Notes under the pieces: generated by a model | What the model was told of the DNA's origin: nothing | Seen by the model: only the letters and a program-made list of their open reading frames with translations | The model's database searches: none | Shown: positions 40,336 to 49,318 of the stretch, in pieces | How the letters are laid out: each line of letters opens with the position of its first letter | How positions within the stretch are numbered: position 1 is the stretch's first letter | Translations under genes and position numbers: made by a program | NCBI RefSeq assembly: GCF_037622515.1 | Contig: NZ_JBBJCN010000001.1 | Span: 1,178,001 to 1,242,000 of the forward strand | DNA: 64,000 nt | Reading direction: 5' to 3' | Origin: Paradesertivirga superstes | Lineage (GTDB): Bacteria; Bacteroidota; Bacteroidia; Sphingobacteriales; Sphingobacteriaceae

Positions 40336-41484
40336 ATGCTTAAATTCATTAAAAACAACTCTACTAAACTGCTTCTTGCCCTTTATATTATTTTACCCTT
40401 AGCGGCAGCCCTAAAGCAGTATTTAAATGGGAGTTTTAACAATTATTTAATTTTCAAATACACGTTTATTAATACAACTAATGGACAGGGCCTTTTCCAG
40501 GAGCAGCCGCAATATTTCTTTGATTCCAATCATTACGGCCCTTTTTTCGCGTTGATTTTCGCACCATTTGCTATGCTTCCAGACTTTCTGGGGATTCCAG
40601 TATGGGCCTTATTCGTCTCATTAACGTTGTACTATGCAATCAGAAAGCTCCCGGTTTCGGAGTATCAGCAAAACCTCATTTTATTAATCTGTTCGCATGA
40701 GCTTTTAACTTCATTGTTCAATCTTCAGAGCAATGCTTTTATTGCCGCCCTGATCATACTTACGTTTGTATTCTCCCTTAAGCACAATGAAATACTATCA
40801 GGTTTATTAATCGCCATAGGGTTTTTAATTAAGCTTTATGGTATTGTTGGCTTCGCATTTATCCTCTTTGCGACAAATAAGGTAAAATACATCGCATCCT
40901 TTTTAATATTTACCGTTTTGCTGGCTTTGCTGCCAGCTTTGATCTCCTCTGTTCCCTTTCAAATCCAGGGTTACCACGACTGGTATATATCTTTAAGTAC
41001 TAAGAATAGCTTAAACCTGGGATCTGTAATGCAAAACATTTCAGTAATTGGGCTTATTCAAAAAAATATAAATGCCGATGCGAGCACTCGTAATATTTTA
41101 CTATGCGGATTACTGATGATGCTTGCCCAGGTTTTGGTTAACTATAAACGATTTAATAATACCCGCTTTCAACTTCTGTTATTATCTTCAGTTTTACTTT
41201 TTACGGTGTTATTTTCAACAGGCTCTGAGTCTGCTACCTATATTATTGCGTTCCCGGGAGTAGCTATCTGGTATGTAACTAAAGAAAAGAAAACCTATTG
41301 GGATCATTTTTTACTTGCATTTGCTATCATCCTTACCAGTTTTTCTCCTTCAGACTTGTTCCCCCCAGATGCCAGAACCTTTGTACGGGAATACAAGTTA
41401 AAGGCCCTACCTTGTTTTTTAATCTGGTTAGAAATTCTTCGCGAAAGTTATTTTGACAAACCTAAGGCTGCAGTTAATGACTAA
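40336..41484 (+). CDS. GT87-like membrane glycosyltransferase
   Basis: The 382-residue protein is largely membrane-embedded, with about nine to eleven hydrophobic stretches starting LLLALYIILPLAAAL. The first periplasmic-like loop has FFDSNHYGPFFALIFAP, of the GT87/GT-C type: an acidic residue after the first helix and a YGP motif. Such enzymes use polyprenyl-phosphate sugars on the outer face of the inner membrane. The next gene encodes a GtrB-like polyprenyl-phosphate sugar synthase and overlaps its end by 8 bp, which fits a donor/acceptor pair. The acceptor glycan is unknown. Confidence 0.78.
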   Translation: MLKFIKNNSTKLLLALYIILPLAAALKQYLNGSFNNYLIFKYTFINTTNGQGLFQEQPQYFFDSNHYGPFFALIFAPFAMLPDFLGIPVWALFVSLTLYYAIRKLPVSEYQQNLILLICSHELLTSLFNLQSNAFIAALIILTFVFSLKHNEILSGLLIAIGFLIKLYGIVGFAFILFATNKVKYIASFLIFTVLLALLPALISSVPFQIQGYHDWYISLSTKNSLNLGSVMQNISVIGLIQKNINADASTRNILLCGLLMMLAQVLVNYKRFNNTRFQLLLLSSVLLFTVLFSTGSESATYIIAFPGVAIWYVTKEKKTYWDHFLLAFAIILTSFSPSDLFPPDARTFVREYKLKALPCFLIWLEILRESYFDKPKAAVND

Positions 41485-42406
41485 AACAATCTCTGTAATA
41501 ATTCCCGCCTACAATGAAGAACCAAATCTTCCTGTAGTAACAGAACGGCTCTATTCTCTATTTCAAAACTCATCATACAAATTAGAGCTTATTTTTATAA
41601 ATGATGGAAGCAAGGACAATAGTCTTGAAGTTCTGAAACAACTGTCTCAGCAATATCCCGATTTTTATTTTATCGATTTTTCGCGAAATTTCGGGCAGCA
41701 GAATGCTTTACGTGCAGGTTATGATTTTGCCAGCGGCGATGCTGTAATCTGTATGGATGCAGATCTTCAGAATCCGCCGGAGGTGGTGAAAGAGCTGGTA
41801 CATAAATGGGAGGAGGGCTACGAAGTGGTTATCTGCAAACGCAGGGATGCCACGCAAAACGCCGGCGTATTTAAAGAGAATACATCCAGATTATTCTACA
41901 GGATAATGAGCTTCCTTACAAATATTTCAATTGAACCGAACTCGCCCGATTTTAGATTAATTGACAAAAAGCTGGTTAATGTAATTAAAGACCTTACCGA
42001 GCAGGATATTTTTTTCAGAGGATTAATTTCATGGATGGGCTTTAGAAAAGCAGTTATTGAATACGACCATGATGTACGTTTATTTGGAGACACCAAGTAT
42101 TCCTTAAAGAAGATGATTAAACTGGCTTCATCAGGACTTACCAGTTTTAGCGTGAAACCTCTGCATCTGGCAATTTACCTGGGCTTAATCATTTCGAGCC
42201 TGTCTATCTTATATATCCCTTATGCTCTATACAGCTATTACAGCGGAGCGGCGATATCAGGATGGGCTTCACTAATTGTAACTATTTCCTTTTTTGGAGG
42301 ATTACAGCTCTTGATTTTAGGAGTTATCGGATTGTACCTTGGCAAACTTTTTATGCAATCGAAACAGCGGCCTGAATATATTGTAAGGGAAACAAATTTG
42401 AAATAG
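41477..42406 (+). CDS. GT2 polyprenyl-phosphate glycosyltransferase (GtrB/DPM1-like)
   Basis: From the ATG at 41477 the protein has 309 residues; the in-frame TTG at 41453 would add eight residues inside the previous gene. Motifs are SVIIPAYNEEPNLP, FSRNFGQQNALRAGYDFASG, CMDADLQNPPE (metal-binding DXD), SPDFRLID and GLISWMGFRKAVIEYDHDVR, then two C-terminal membrane helices. It should transfer glucose, mannose or a related sugar from its nucleotide donor to undecaprenyl phosphate on the cytoplasmic side. It overlaps the GT87 gene by 8 bp and is followed by a convergent terminator. Confidence 0.92.
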   Translation: MTKTISVIIPAYNEEPNLPVVTERLYSLFQNSSYKLELIFINDGSKDNSLEVLKQLSQQYPDFYFIDFSRNFGQQNALRAGYDFASGDAVICMDADLQNPPEVVKELVHKWEEGYEVVICKRRDATQNAGVFKENTSRLFYRIMSFLTNISIEPNSPDFRLIDKKLVNVIKDLTEQDIFFRGLISWMGFRKAVIEYDHDVRLFGDTKYSLKKMIKLASSGLTSFSVKPLHLAIYLGLIISSLSILYIPYALYSYYSGAAISGWASLIVTISFFGGLQLLILGVIGLYLGKLFMQSKQRPEYIVRETNLK

Positions 42407-42416
42407 GATACTCGTT

Positions 42417-42454
42417 GAAATATTTCCCACATGGTGGCGGGAAATATTCTTTTA
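42417..42454. terminator. Terminator between GtrB-like gene and tyrS
   Basis: AATATTTCCC (42419-42428) pairs with GGGAAATATT (42439-42448), with T-rich sequence to the right. It serves the convergent pair. Confidence 0.75.
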
Positions 42455-42456
42455 AT

Positions 42457-43740
42457 CTATTCAGCAATCAGCAGGAAATAATTCTTCTTTCCTTTTTGGG
42501 CAATTAAGTATTTTTCTCTTATCAGTTTATCAGAACCTATAACAGCTGCCGGGTCGGCCAGTTTTTCGCGATTCAGCGAAACCCCGCCACCAAGTATCAT
42601 TTTTTTAGCCTCTCCTTTTGAAGCAAACACCTGCGATTTATCCGCCAGCAGATCCGTCACACTCAAGCCCTGACTTAATTCGGTTTTTGATATCCGGAAT
42701 TGCGACACCCCTTCAAAAACCTCCAAAACCTCATCGTCACTTAACTGATTCAGGAAATCAACCGAACCTGTTCCGAATAAAAATTCAGAGGTTTTTAAAG
42801 CGGTTTGCAAAGCTTCTTCAGAATGAGTTCGTATGGTAATCTCTTCAGCTAAAGCTTTCTGAAGAATACGTAAATGCGGGGCAGCGTTGTGCTCCACTTC
42901 TAAAGCTTCAATTTCTTGTTTTCCCTTTAAGGAAAAAATCCGGATCCAGCTTTTTGCGTCTATATCTGTAGTGTTAAGCCAAAACTGATAAAATTTATAT
43001 GGCGATGTTTTTTTACTATCGAGCCAGATGGCGCCGCTTTCTGTTTTACCAAACTTTGTTCCGTCGGCCTTCTTGATGAGCTGGGTAGTTATAGCATAGG
43101 CCGTGCCTGAATCTTTACGCCGGATAAGCTCTGTACCTGTAACGATGTTCCCCCATTGATCAGATCCTCCCATTTGTATCAGGCATTTCTTGTTTTTCCA
43201 AAGCCAGTAAAAATCATAGCCCTGAACCAGCTGGTAGCTAAATTCGGTAAAAGACATACCAGTTTCTCCTTCAAGACGCTTCCTTACAGAATCTTTAGCC
43301 ATCATGTAATTGACGGTAAGATGCTTTCCCACATCACGGATAAAATCAAGGAATGTGAAACTTTGAAACCAATCGTAATTGTTCACCATTTCGGCGCTGT
43401 TCTCCCCAGCTTTAAAGTTAAGGAACTTTTTCAGCTGATTCTCAAGGCAGGTTACATTATGTGCTAAAACATCCTCAGAAAGCAGGTTACGTTCGGATGA
43501 TTTTCCCGACGGATCACCCACCATACCGGTTGCACCTCCTACCAGAGCATAAGGTTTATGGCCCGCACGCTGAAAATGAATGAGAGTCATGATTTGAGTT
43601 AAATGACCAACATGAAGAGAATCGGCAGTAGGATCGAACCCGATATAACCAGCAGTCATACCTTTTTTCAATTCTTCTTCAGTTCCGGGCATGATATCAT
43701 GCAACATACCTCTCCAGCGTAATTCTTCTACAAAATTCAT
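42457..43740 (-). CDS. tyrS: Tyrosyl-tRNA synthetase
   Basis: The 427-residue class-I synthetase has GYIGFDPTADSLHVGHL with the HVGH form of the HIGH motif (43-46), GGSDQWGNI and KFGKT in the KMSKS position, and a C-terminal S4-like RNA-binding domain (AKKMILGGGVSLNREKLADP). It charges tRNA-Tyr. A minus-strand TATCTTTG box at 43759-43766 is a likely promoter about 19 bp upstream of the ATG. It is a single-gene unit with a convergent terminator. Confidence 0.97.
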   Translation of the reverse strand: MNFVEELRWRGMLHDIMPGTEEELKKGMTAGYIGFDPTADSLHVGHLTQIMTLIHFQRAGHKPYALVGGATGMVGDPSGKSSERNLLSEDVLAHNVTCLENQLKKFLNFKAGENSAEMVNNYDWFQSFTFLDFIRDVGKHLTVNYMMAKDSVRKRLEGETGMSFTEFSYQLVQGYDFYWLWKNKKCLIQMGGSDQWGNIVTGTELIRRKDSGTAYAITTQLIKKADGTKFGKTESGAIWLDSKKTSPYKFYQFWLNTTDIDAKSWIRIFSLKGKQEIEALEVEHNAAPHLRILQKALAEEITIRTHSEEALQTALKTSEFLFGTGSVDFLNQLSDDEVLEVFEGVSQFRISKTELSQGLSVTDLLADKSQVFASKGEAKKMILGGGVSLNREKLADPAAVIGSDKLIREKYLIAQKGKKNYFLLIAE

Positions 43741-43758
43741 GTTAGTTGTTTAGTGCCG

Positions 43759-43766
43759 CAAAGATA
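43759..43766 (-). promoter_or_regulatory. -7 promoter box of tyrS
   Basis: CAAAGATA on the + strand is TATCTTTG on the minus strand, matching the Bacteroidota consensus. No TTTG is seen at -33. Confidence 0.55.
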
Positions 43767-43816
43767 GAAGAATTGAGAAATTAAAAACTGCCTTTAGACA
43801 GGGATGTTGTTTTACT

Positions 43817-44389
43817 ATGCCAGAAATTGAAATCATACAAAATGATATACTCTCTGATAAGATTTACCGGTTGGAACTGATCAGGTTACAAAAAACCAAA
43901 GACGGAAAAACCGAAACCCAGGAGCGCGAAGTATATTTCCGGCCGGATAGCGCCGCGATTCTTTTATTCGACCCTGAACGAAAAACGGTTTTATTAACTA
44001 AACAGTTCCGCCTGCCTGTTCATTTGATAGGCAAAAAAGATCTTCTGGTAGAAGCATGTGCAGGAATTCTTGACCAGGGGGAGTTACCCGAACATGCAAT
44101 TATAAGAGAAGTTGAAGAAGAAACAGGATACAGAATCTCTGAGATCAGAAAGATTGCTGAAGGATTTATGACACCTGCATCGGTAACGGAATATGTTTAT
44201 TTTTTTACAGGGAAGTACTCTCCGGAAATGAAAGTAAGTGAAGGAGGGGGAAAAGCAGAGGAAGGGGAAGATATCCGGTTAATCGAGATTCCCGCAGCTG
44301 AAGCGAGAGAACTGGTATTGGCCGGCAAAATTTATGATGTAAAAACAATTGTGCTTCTTCAACATGCCATCATTCAAAATTTAATCTAA
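43817..44389 (+). CDS. nudK: Nudix hydrolase, NudK (GDP-mannose pyrophosphatase)-like
   Basis: The 190-residue protein has a long beta-strand-rich N terminus (YRLELIRLQKTKDGKTETQE), FRLP in KQFRLPVH and the Nudix box G-ILDQGELPEHAIIREVEEETG, complete with the catalytic Glu pair. The layout and the AEGFMTPASVTEYVYFF segment match NudK/ADP-ribose pyrophosphatase-type enzymes, which hydrolyse nucleotide sugars such as GDP-mannose. The symbol is tentative; ADP-ribose is the alternative substrate. The gene is divergent from tyrS. Confidence 0.85.
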   Translation: MPEIEIIQNDILSDKIYRLELIRLQKTKDGKTETQEREVYFRPDSAAILLFDPERKTVLLTKQFRLPVHLIGKKDLLVEACAGILDQGELPEHAIIREVEEETGYRISEIRKIAEGFMTPASVTEYVYFFTGKYSPEMKVSEGGGKAEEGEDIRLIEIPAAEARELVLAGKIYDVKTIVLLQHAIIQNLI

Positions 44390-44447
44390 TTCCGTATATT
44401 GTATCCCACACATTATTCTCTTGATAATGGAATAATTCAGGAGGCTT

Positions 44448-45137
44448 ATGAATTTTTTATCGCATTTCTATTTTGACAGATTCACCTCAGACCCCCAACA
44501 GGTGATGGGAATAGTATTACCTGATTTGTTAAAGAATGCGAGAAAAGAGTGGAATATTCGTCCTGAAAAGCATGAAGAGTTTTATATTAACACTGACCTC
44601 AAAAATATTTACACCGGATGGAAGCGTCATATTCTGGTAGATAAATATTTTCATTCTTCAGAATTCTTTATTGAACATACCCACAAAATCCGAACGGCAA
44701 TAGAACCTTTTCTAATAACCTCACCCGCCCGTTCTTTTTTTGTAGCCCATATAGCCCTTGAGTTAATGCTCGACAGCCTTCTGCTAAATGAAAACCTCTT
44801 GAATACCTCCAGCTTTTATTCGCATCTTGAGAATACCAATAAAGAGGCTTTATCCAGTTTCTTTCAAATTAATAATCTACTCGAAAAACAGATCTTTTTC
44901 AATTTTCTGAGTGAATTTATTGACGCAAAGTATTTAAATACTTATAGCGCACCACATAAACTGGTCTATGCTATTAACAGAATTTGTATGCGGATCTGGG
45001 ACCACCCCTTTAATGAGACTCAAAAACTTCAACTGACTTCTGTATTAATCGATTATCAGGAAATATTACAGGATAAATACCTGGAAATCTTCAATGATAT
45101 CGAGAAATTATTAACAGAAAGTCTGTCAACAACCTAG
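44448..45137 (+). CDS. AcpH-like (DUF479) acyl-carrier-protein phosphodiesterase family
   Basis: The 229-residue protein has MNFLSHFYFDRFTSDPQQVM at the N terminus, DKYFHSS and HIALELMLDSLLL. These resemble the HD-like metal-binding motifs of the E. coli AcpH (YajB) family, which removes phosphopantetheine from ACP. A GGAGG ribosome binding site (44440-44444) precedes the ATG, which is rare in this window and fixes the start. Function is from the family; activity on ACP is untested here. Confidence 0.8.
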   Translation: MNFLSHFYFDRFTSDPQQVMGIVLPDLLKNARKEWNIRPEKHEEFYINTDLKNIYTGWKRHILVDKYFHSSEFFIEHTHKIRTAIEPFLITSPARSFFVAHIALELMLDSLLLNENLLNTSSFYSHLENTNKEALSSFFQINNLLEKQIFFNFLSEFIDAKYLNTYSAPHKLVYAINRICMRIWDHPFNETQKLQLTSVLIDYQEILQDKYLEIFNDIEKLLTESLSTT

Positions 45138-45152
45138 TTTTTTTGAAATAGT

Positions 45153-45749
45153 TTACTCTGTATATCTAACCTTAATCACTACCTTTTTCACAACATCATA
45201 TCCATCAACTTTAATGCTTGGACGGTGAACATCCGTTGGAAAAAATATGTACATGGTTCCAGGTTCGGCAACATAGAATTTACCAGCAGCGATATAATTC
45301 GCCACATCCCTGGCGGGGTCATATGGTTTAGTAACCGTAGCTTTTGAAAGGTCTGCTACCCCCATTCTTTCTTTTCCTCTAACGATGTATTGAACATCTA
45401 TCATTTTACGATGAGATTCCCAGTTAGTTTGCTCATAGGGCTTGTCCGGACCTTCGGTTACTGAAACAAAAACGCTGTCTCCTTCAATAGGATATTTACC
45501 CGGAGCTAGTTTCTCCAAATCCGTATCTTTTAAATAGGCAAAAGCTTTATCCCAACGTGCTTTATTCTTTTTGTACTGGGTTTCAAATTCGACTTTATTT
45601 ATATCGCTGTATGGCATTAAATTTAAGCCATTATACCACTGGCCTTGCTTAAACCATGAAGAAGAAGATTTTCTGGAGGCGCAGCCAGCTAAGAATATAA
45701 TACTGCTTAATAAAACGATGAGCTGAATTCTAAAAGAGTGTTTTAACAT
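45153..45749 (-). CDS. YhcH/YjgK/YiaL (DUF386)-family lipoprotein
   Basis: The longest frame starts at 45818, but I chose the ATG at 45749, which begins a clean lipoprotein signal: MLKHSFRIQLIVLLSSIIFL followed by AGC with the lipidated Cys. The mature part has the DUF386 cupin features: DVQYIVRGKERMGVA, MYIFFPTDVHRPSI and a C-terminal VVKKVVIKV. E. coli members are cytoplasmic proteins linked to sialic-acid or sugar use; a lipid-anchored form is a Bacteroidota variation. The predicted cupin residues (His, Glu) look present in the PTDVHRP segment. It is convergent with the AcpH-like gene. Confidence 0.85.
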   Translation of the reverse strand: MLKHSFRIQLIVLLSSIIFLAGCASRKSSSSWFKQGQWYNGLNLMPYSDINKVEFETQYKKNKARWDKAFAYLKDTDLEKLAPGKYPIEGDSVFVSVTEGPDKPYEQTNWESHRKMIDVQYIVRGKERMGVADLSKATVTKPYDPARDVANYIAAGKFYVAEPGTMYIFFPTDVHRPSIKVDGYDVVKKVVIKVRYTE

Positions 45750-45836
45750 GATTTTAAGTTTATTTGGCAAGATAAATATTTCATCAGGAATGGCAACCCT
45801 GCAGAAGTTAAATGGCAAAAATCTTATCTTCGTTCC

Positions 45837-47852
45837 ATGTCGCTTTTTGAAATTAAAGAACAGATGGATGCGCTGGTTAAAGAGTTAAATCAGCACAATT
45901 ATAATTATTACGTATTAGCTCAGCCTACCATTACTGATTTCGAATTCGATATCAAGCTGAAAGAGCTTGAGGCGCTGGAAAAGCAATACCCCGAATTTCA
46001 GGACGAAAACTCTCCAACCCAGCTTGTAGGCGGCGATATTACCAAAAAATTTGAGACTGTAAGGCATAAGTGGCCAATGCTCTCTTTGGGTAACACCTAT
46101 AATGAACAGGATCTTAGAGATTTCGATGAGCGCATCCGCAAAGCCATAGGCAACGACTTTAACTATGTATGTGAACTCAAATTTGATGGATTATCAATAA
46201 ATCTCACTTACGAAAACGGAAAACTTTTACGGGCGGTGACGCGGGGAGATGGCACCAAGGGAGATGATGTAACTACAAACATCAAAACAATACAACGCAT
46301 ACCAAAGACCCTCAAAGGTTCTGGTTACCCGGAAAGTTTTGATATTCGCGGCGAGGTATTTATGCACCGTGCAGCTTTTGAGCGATTAAACCATGAGCGC
46401 ATGGAAAAAGGCGAGGTACCGTATGCCAACCCAAGAAATTTCGCATCGGGAACTGTTAAATTACAGGATTCCGGGGAAGTTGCCAAACGTCCGCTCGACT
46501 GCTTCTTATATTTTCTATACACCGATAAAAAACTTTTTAACACGCATTGGGAAAGCCTGCAAACAGTTAGTCAATGGGGTTTTCATATTTGTGAGCATAA
46601 TAAACTTGTCAAAAATATTGATGAAGTTTTGGATTTCATTCACTACTGGCAGGAAAAACGATTTGGCTTAAGCTATGATATTGATGGAATTGTAATTAAA
46701 GTAAACAACTATACCCAACAACAGGAATTGGGTTTTACCGCAAAATCACCACGCTGGGCGATTTCATACAAATACAAAGCTGAAGAAGTTGAAACGATAT
46801 TAGAAAGTGTAAGTTATCAGGTAGGGAGAACCGGTGCTGTAACTCCGGTGGCAAATTTAAAACCAGTTTTATTGGCTGGCACCACTGTGAAACGCGCCAC
46901 CCTGCACAATGCGAACGAAATTTCAAGGCTTGATTTGCATCAGGGAGATACCGTATTGGTTGAAAAAGGCGGAGAGATTATCCCTAAAATAATCTCTGTC
47001 AATACGATTAAAAGAGCCGGGAATGCCGAAAAGGTTGAATATATAAAGACTTGTCCTGAATGTGGAAGTGATTTGATTCGAAAAGAAGGGGAAGCCGTAC
47101 ATTATTGCCCCAATGATGAAAATTGCCCTCCTCAAATAGTGGGTAAGATGCAGCATTTTATAAGCCGCAAAGCGATGAATATTGACGGCCTGGGCCACGA
47201 AACCATTGAGACACTATATAGAAAGGGATTATTAGAACATATCAGCGACCTGTATATCCTGCATGAGAAAATCGATGAACTGCGACATATGGATCGTTTT
47301 GGGGAAAAGTCGATCAGTAACATGCTGGAAGGCATTGAAAGGTCAAAGCAAATGCCTTTTGACAAAGTATTATTTGGATTAGGAATTCGCTATGTAGGTG
47401 AAACCGTGGCAAGAAAGATTGCGAAACATTTCAAAAACCTTGACAGTTTAATGAGTGCTTCATATGAGGAGCTGCTTTCTGTAGAAGAAATCGGAAGCAG
47501 GATAGCGGAAAGCCTGATAGATTATTTTAAAGATCCGAGGCATCTGGACCAACTTGAAAAATTAAAGGCTGCCGGACTGCAATTTAAAACTGAAGAAAAG
47601 GAAATAAGCTTAGCCAGCAATAAACTAAGCGGAAAGACATTCATTATTTCCGGAGTTTTTGAAAAGTACAGCAGGGATGAACTTACAGAAATAATCCAGT
47701 CAAATGGAGGGAAAATACTAAGCAGCATTTCATCAAAACTGAATTATTTAGTCGCCGGAGAGAATATGGGGCCATCCAAATTGGAGAAAGCCCAGAAGTT
47801 AAATATCCCCATAATATCAGATGAGGAGCTTCTTTTACTAATAATCGAGTAA
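45837..47852 (+). CDS. ligA: NAD-dependent DNA ligase
   Basis: The 671-residue enzyme has all LigA domains: Ia and adenylation domain with KFDGLS (Lys115 in the CELKFDGLSINL segment), the OB fold, a zinc finger (CPECGSDLIRKEGEAVHYC then CPP), a helix-hairpin-helix region and a C-terminal BRCT domain (LSGKTFIISGVFEKYS). It seals Okazaki fragments. A TATCTTCG box at 45825-45832 lies only four bases before the ATG, so either the leader is very short or the box is fortuitous. Confidence 0.98.
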   Translation: MSLFEIKEQMDALVKELNQHNYNYYVLAQPTITDFEFDIKLKELEALEKQYPEFQDENSPTQLVGGDITKKFETVRHKWPMLSLGNTYNEQDLRDFDERIRKAIGNDFNYVCELKFDGLSINLTYENGKLLRAVTRGDGTKGDDVTTNIKTIQRIPKTLKGSGYPESFDIRGEVFMHRAAFERLNHERMEKGEVPYANPRNFASGTVKLQDSGEVAKRPLDCFLYFLYTDKKLFNTHWESLQTVSQWGFHICEHNKLVKNIDEVLDFIHYWQEKRFGLSYDIDGIVIKVNNYTQQQELGFTAKSPRWAISYKYKAEEVETILESVSYQVGRTGAVTPVANLKPVLLAGTTVKRATLHNANEISRLDLHQGDTVLVEKGGEIIPKIISVNTIKRAGNAEKVEYIKTCPECGSDLIRKEGEAVHYCPNDENCPPQIVGKMQHFISRKAMNIDGLGHETIETLYRKGLLEHISDLYILHEKIDELRHMDRFGEKSISNMLEGIERSKQMPFDKVLFGLGIRYVGETVARKIAKHFKNLDSLMSASYEELLSVEEIGSRIAESLIDYFKDPRHLDQLEKLKAAGLQFKTEEKEISLASNKLSGKTFIISGVFEKYSRDELTEIIQSNGGKILSSISSKLNYLVAGENMGPSKLEKAQKLNIPIISDEELLLLIIE

Positions 47853-47975
47853 TCTGAAAATTCAGTCGTGTAAATTCATAAATCCATCATAAATTAGCAG
47901 GCTATTTGGTTTCATTAAAAAGCTTAATTTAAATACATTAAAAGCTCTTTATAAACCTCCAATACAAAAAACAGA

Positions 47976-48854
47976 ATGAATAAATTTCATGGAACAGGTG
48001 TAGCTATGGTTACTCCGTTCAACACAGACGGTTCAGTAGATTTAGAAGGGCTAAAAAGATTAATCAATTTTCAGCTTGATGGCGGTGTACAATACCTGGT
48101 ATCATTGGGTACAACAGGTGAAGCATCAACGCTAAGTAAGGAAGAGAAGAAGTCTGTTTGGGAATTTACCAAAGAAACAGTAGCAGGGCGGGTGCCTTTG
48201 GTTGCCGGAATTGGAGGAAACAGTACATCAGAAGTAATTCAAGCGCTGGAAGACTTTGATAGCGCCGGATACGACGCTATTCTTTCTGTAAGTCCTTATT
48301 ATAACAGACCTACTCAGGAAGGGATTTACCAGCATTATAAAGCAATCGCAGAAGCAACACCTCTTCCTGTAATTTTATATAATGTACCTGCCCGAACAGG
48401 AAGCAATATGACGGCCGAAACAACACTCAGACTCGCTCATGACTTTAAGAATTTTATCGGGGTTAAAGAAGCGGCCGGTAATTTCGACCAGTTCAATAAA
48501 ATCTTAAGAGATAAACCTGAAGATTTTCTATTCATATCGGGCGACGACGGAGTTTCTTTACCTTTAATTTCTATGGGGGCTGTTGGAATAATTTCTGTTG
48601 TAGCAAACGCAATTCCTGCGATTTTTTCTAAAATGATCGGCTTGTGCCTTGAGGGGAAATTTAAGGAGGCGCAAGTTTTGCATTATAAAATTCTGGAGTT
48701 CACGAACTCCTTATTTCTGGAAGGAAATCCGGGAGGAGTTAAAGATGCACTCAAGCATCTTGGCATATGCGGAGACACGTTAAGGCTGCCTCTTGTAAAT
48801 GTCGGCCAAAGCTTATCTGCAACGATAAAGCAGGAACTGGAAAAACTTAAATAA
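47976..48854 (+). CDS. dapA: 4-hydroxy-tetrahydrodipicolinate synthase
   Basis: The 292-residue aldolase has GTTGEASTLS, YNVPARTGSNM with Tyr135 and Arg140, GVKEAAGN with the Schiff-base Lys164 and a GDDGVSLPLISMGAVGIISV strand. It makes the first committed lysine/diaminopimelate intermediate, which the Mur enzymes encoded further right use in peptidoglycan. It follows ligA on the same strand after a 123-bp gap and is terminated by a strong hairpin. Confidence 0.96.
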   Translation: MNKFHGTGVAMVTPFNTDGSVDLEGLKRLINFQLDGGVQYLVSLGTTGEASTLSKEEKKSVWEFTKETVAGRVPLVAGIGGNSTSEVIQALEDFDSAGYDAILSVSPYYNRPTQEGIYQHYKAIAEATPLPVILYNVPARTGSNMTAETTLRLAHDFKNFIGVKEAAGNFDQFNKILRDKPEDFLFISGDDGVSLPLISMGAVGIISVVANAIPAIFSKMIGLCLEGKFKEAQVLHYKILEFTNSLFLEGNPGGVKDALKHLGICGDTLRLPLVNVGQSLSATIKQELEKLK

Positions 48855-48888
48855 AAAAACCCCGGTTGTAAAACAGCCGGGGTTTTTA
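48855..48888. terminator. Terminator between dapA and the histone-like gene
   Basis: CCCCGG and CCGGGG with the surrounding ACAG/TTGT bases form a stem flanked by an A run and a T run, so it can act in both directions. Confidence 0.9.
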
Positions 48889-48905
48889 CTTCTATAAAAG
48901 AACAA

Positions 48906-49094
48906 TTACTTAGCAGTATTTTTAGATTCTTGAATCTCTAAACGGATAGCTTGAGCAAGATTTTTTATGTCTTGTAAGCCTTTTCTAACACGAGTTCCAG
49001 CAGCGCTGTTTCCTTTGTTATAGAATTTGTCTGCATCACCTTCGAGGCCAGTGATCAAGTCTTTCAGTTCGGTAAATCTTTCGAATTTTGCCAT
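48906..49094 (-). CDS. Histone-H1-like DNA-associated protein
   Basis: A 62-residue protein, MAKFERFTELKDLITGLEGD, FYNKGNSAAGTRVRKGLQDI and KNLAQAIRLEIQE. The small Bacteroidota family is named for similarity to Hc1-type histone H1, with a conserved KGNxxAGTRVRKGMQD core. It is helical, with basic residues clustered in the middle. DNA binding is inferred from the name family rather than shown. A TACATTCG box on the minus strand at 49146-49153 may be the promoter. It faces dapA across a shared terminator. Confidence 0.85.
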   Translation of the reverse strand: MAKFERFTELKDLITGLEGDADKFYNKGNSAAGTRVRKGLQDIKNLAQAIRLEIQESKNTAK

Positions 49095-49318
49095 TGTTAA
49101 ATAAGTTTAGTTTTAATGAGTTAATATTTTTTTATAAGCTATAAGCGAATGTAAAGGGTTTTTCCATAAAAAAAAACTATTTGAAAAATAAAAAACGCCT
49201 TTTTGAGTGTTTTTATCCACATTTTCAACATTCCTAACAGATATTCAGCCAAACTTAACTAAAATGACATAATTTATATTATAGCAACATTTCAGCTACG
49301 ATGCAGATTACCGAATCG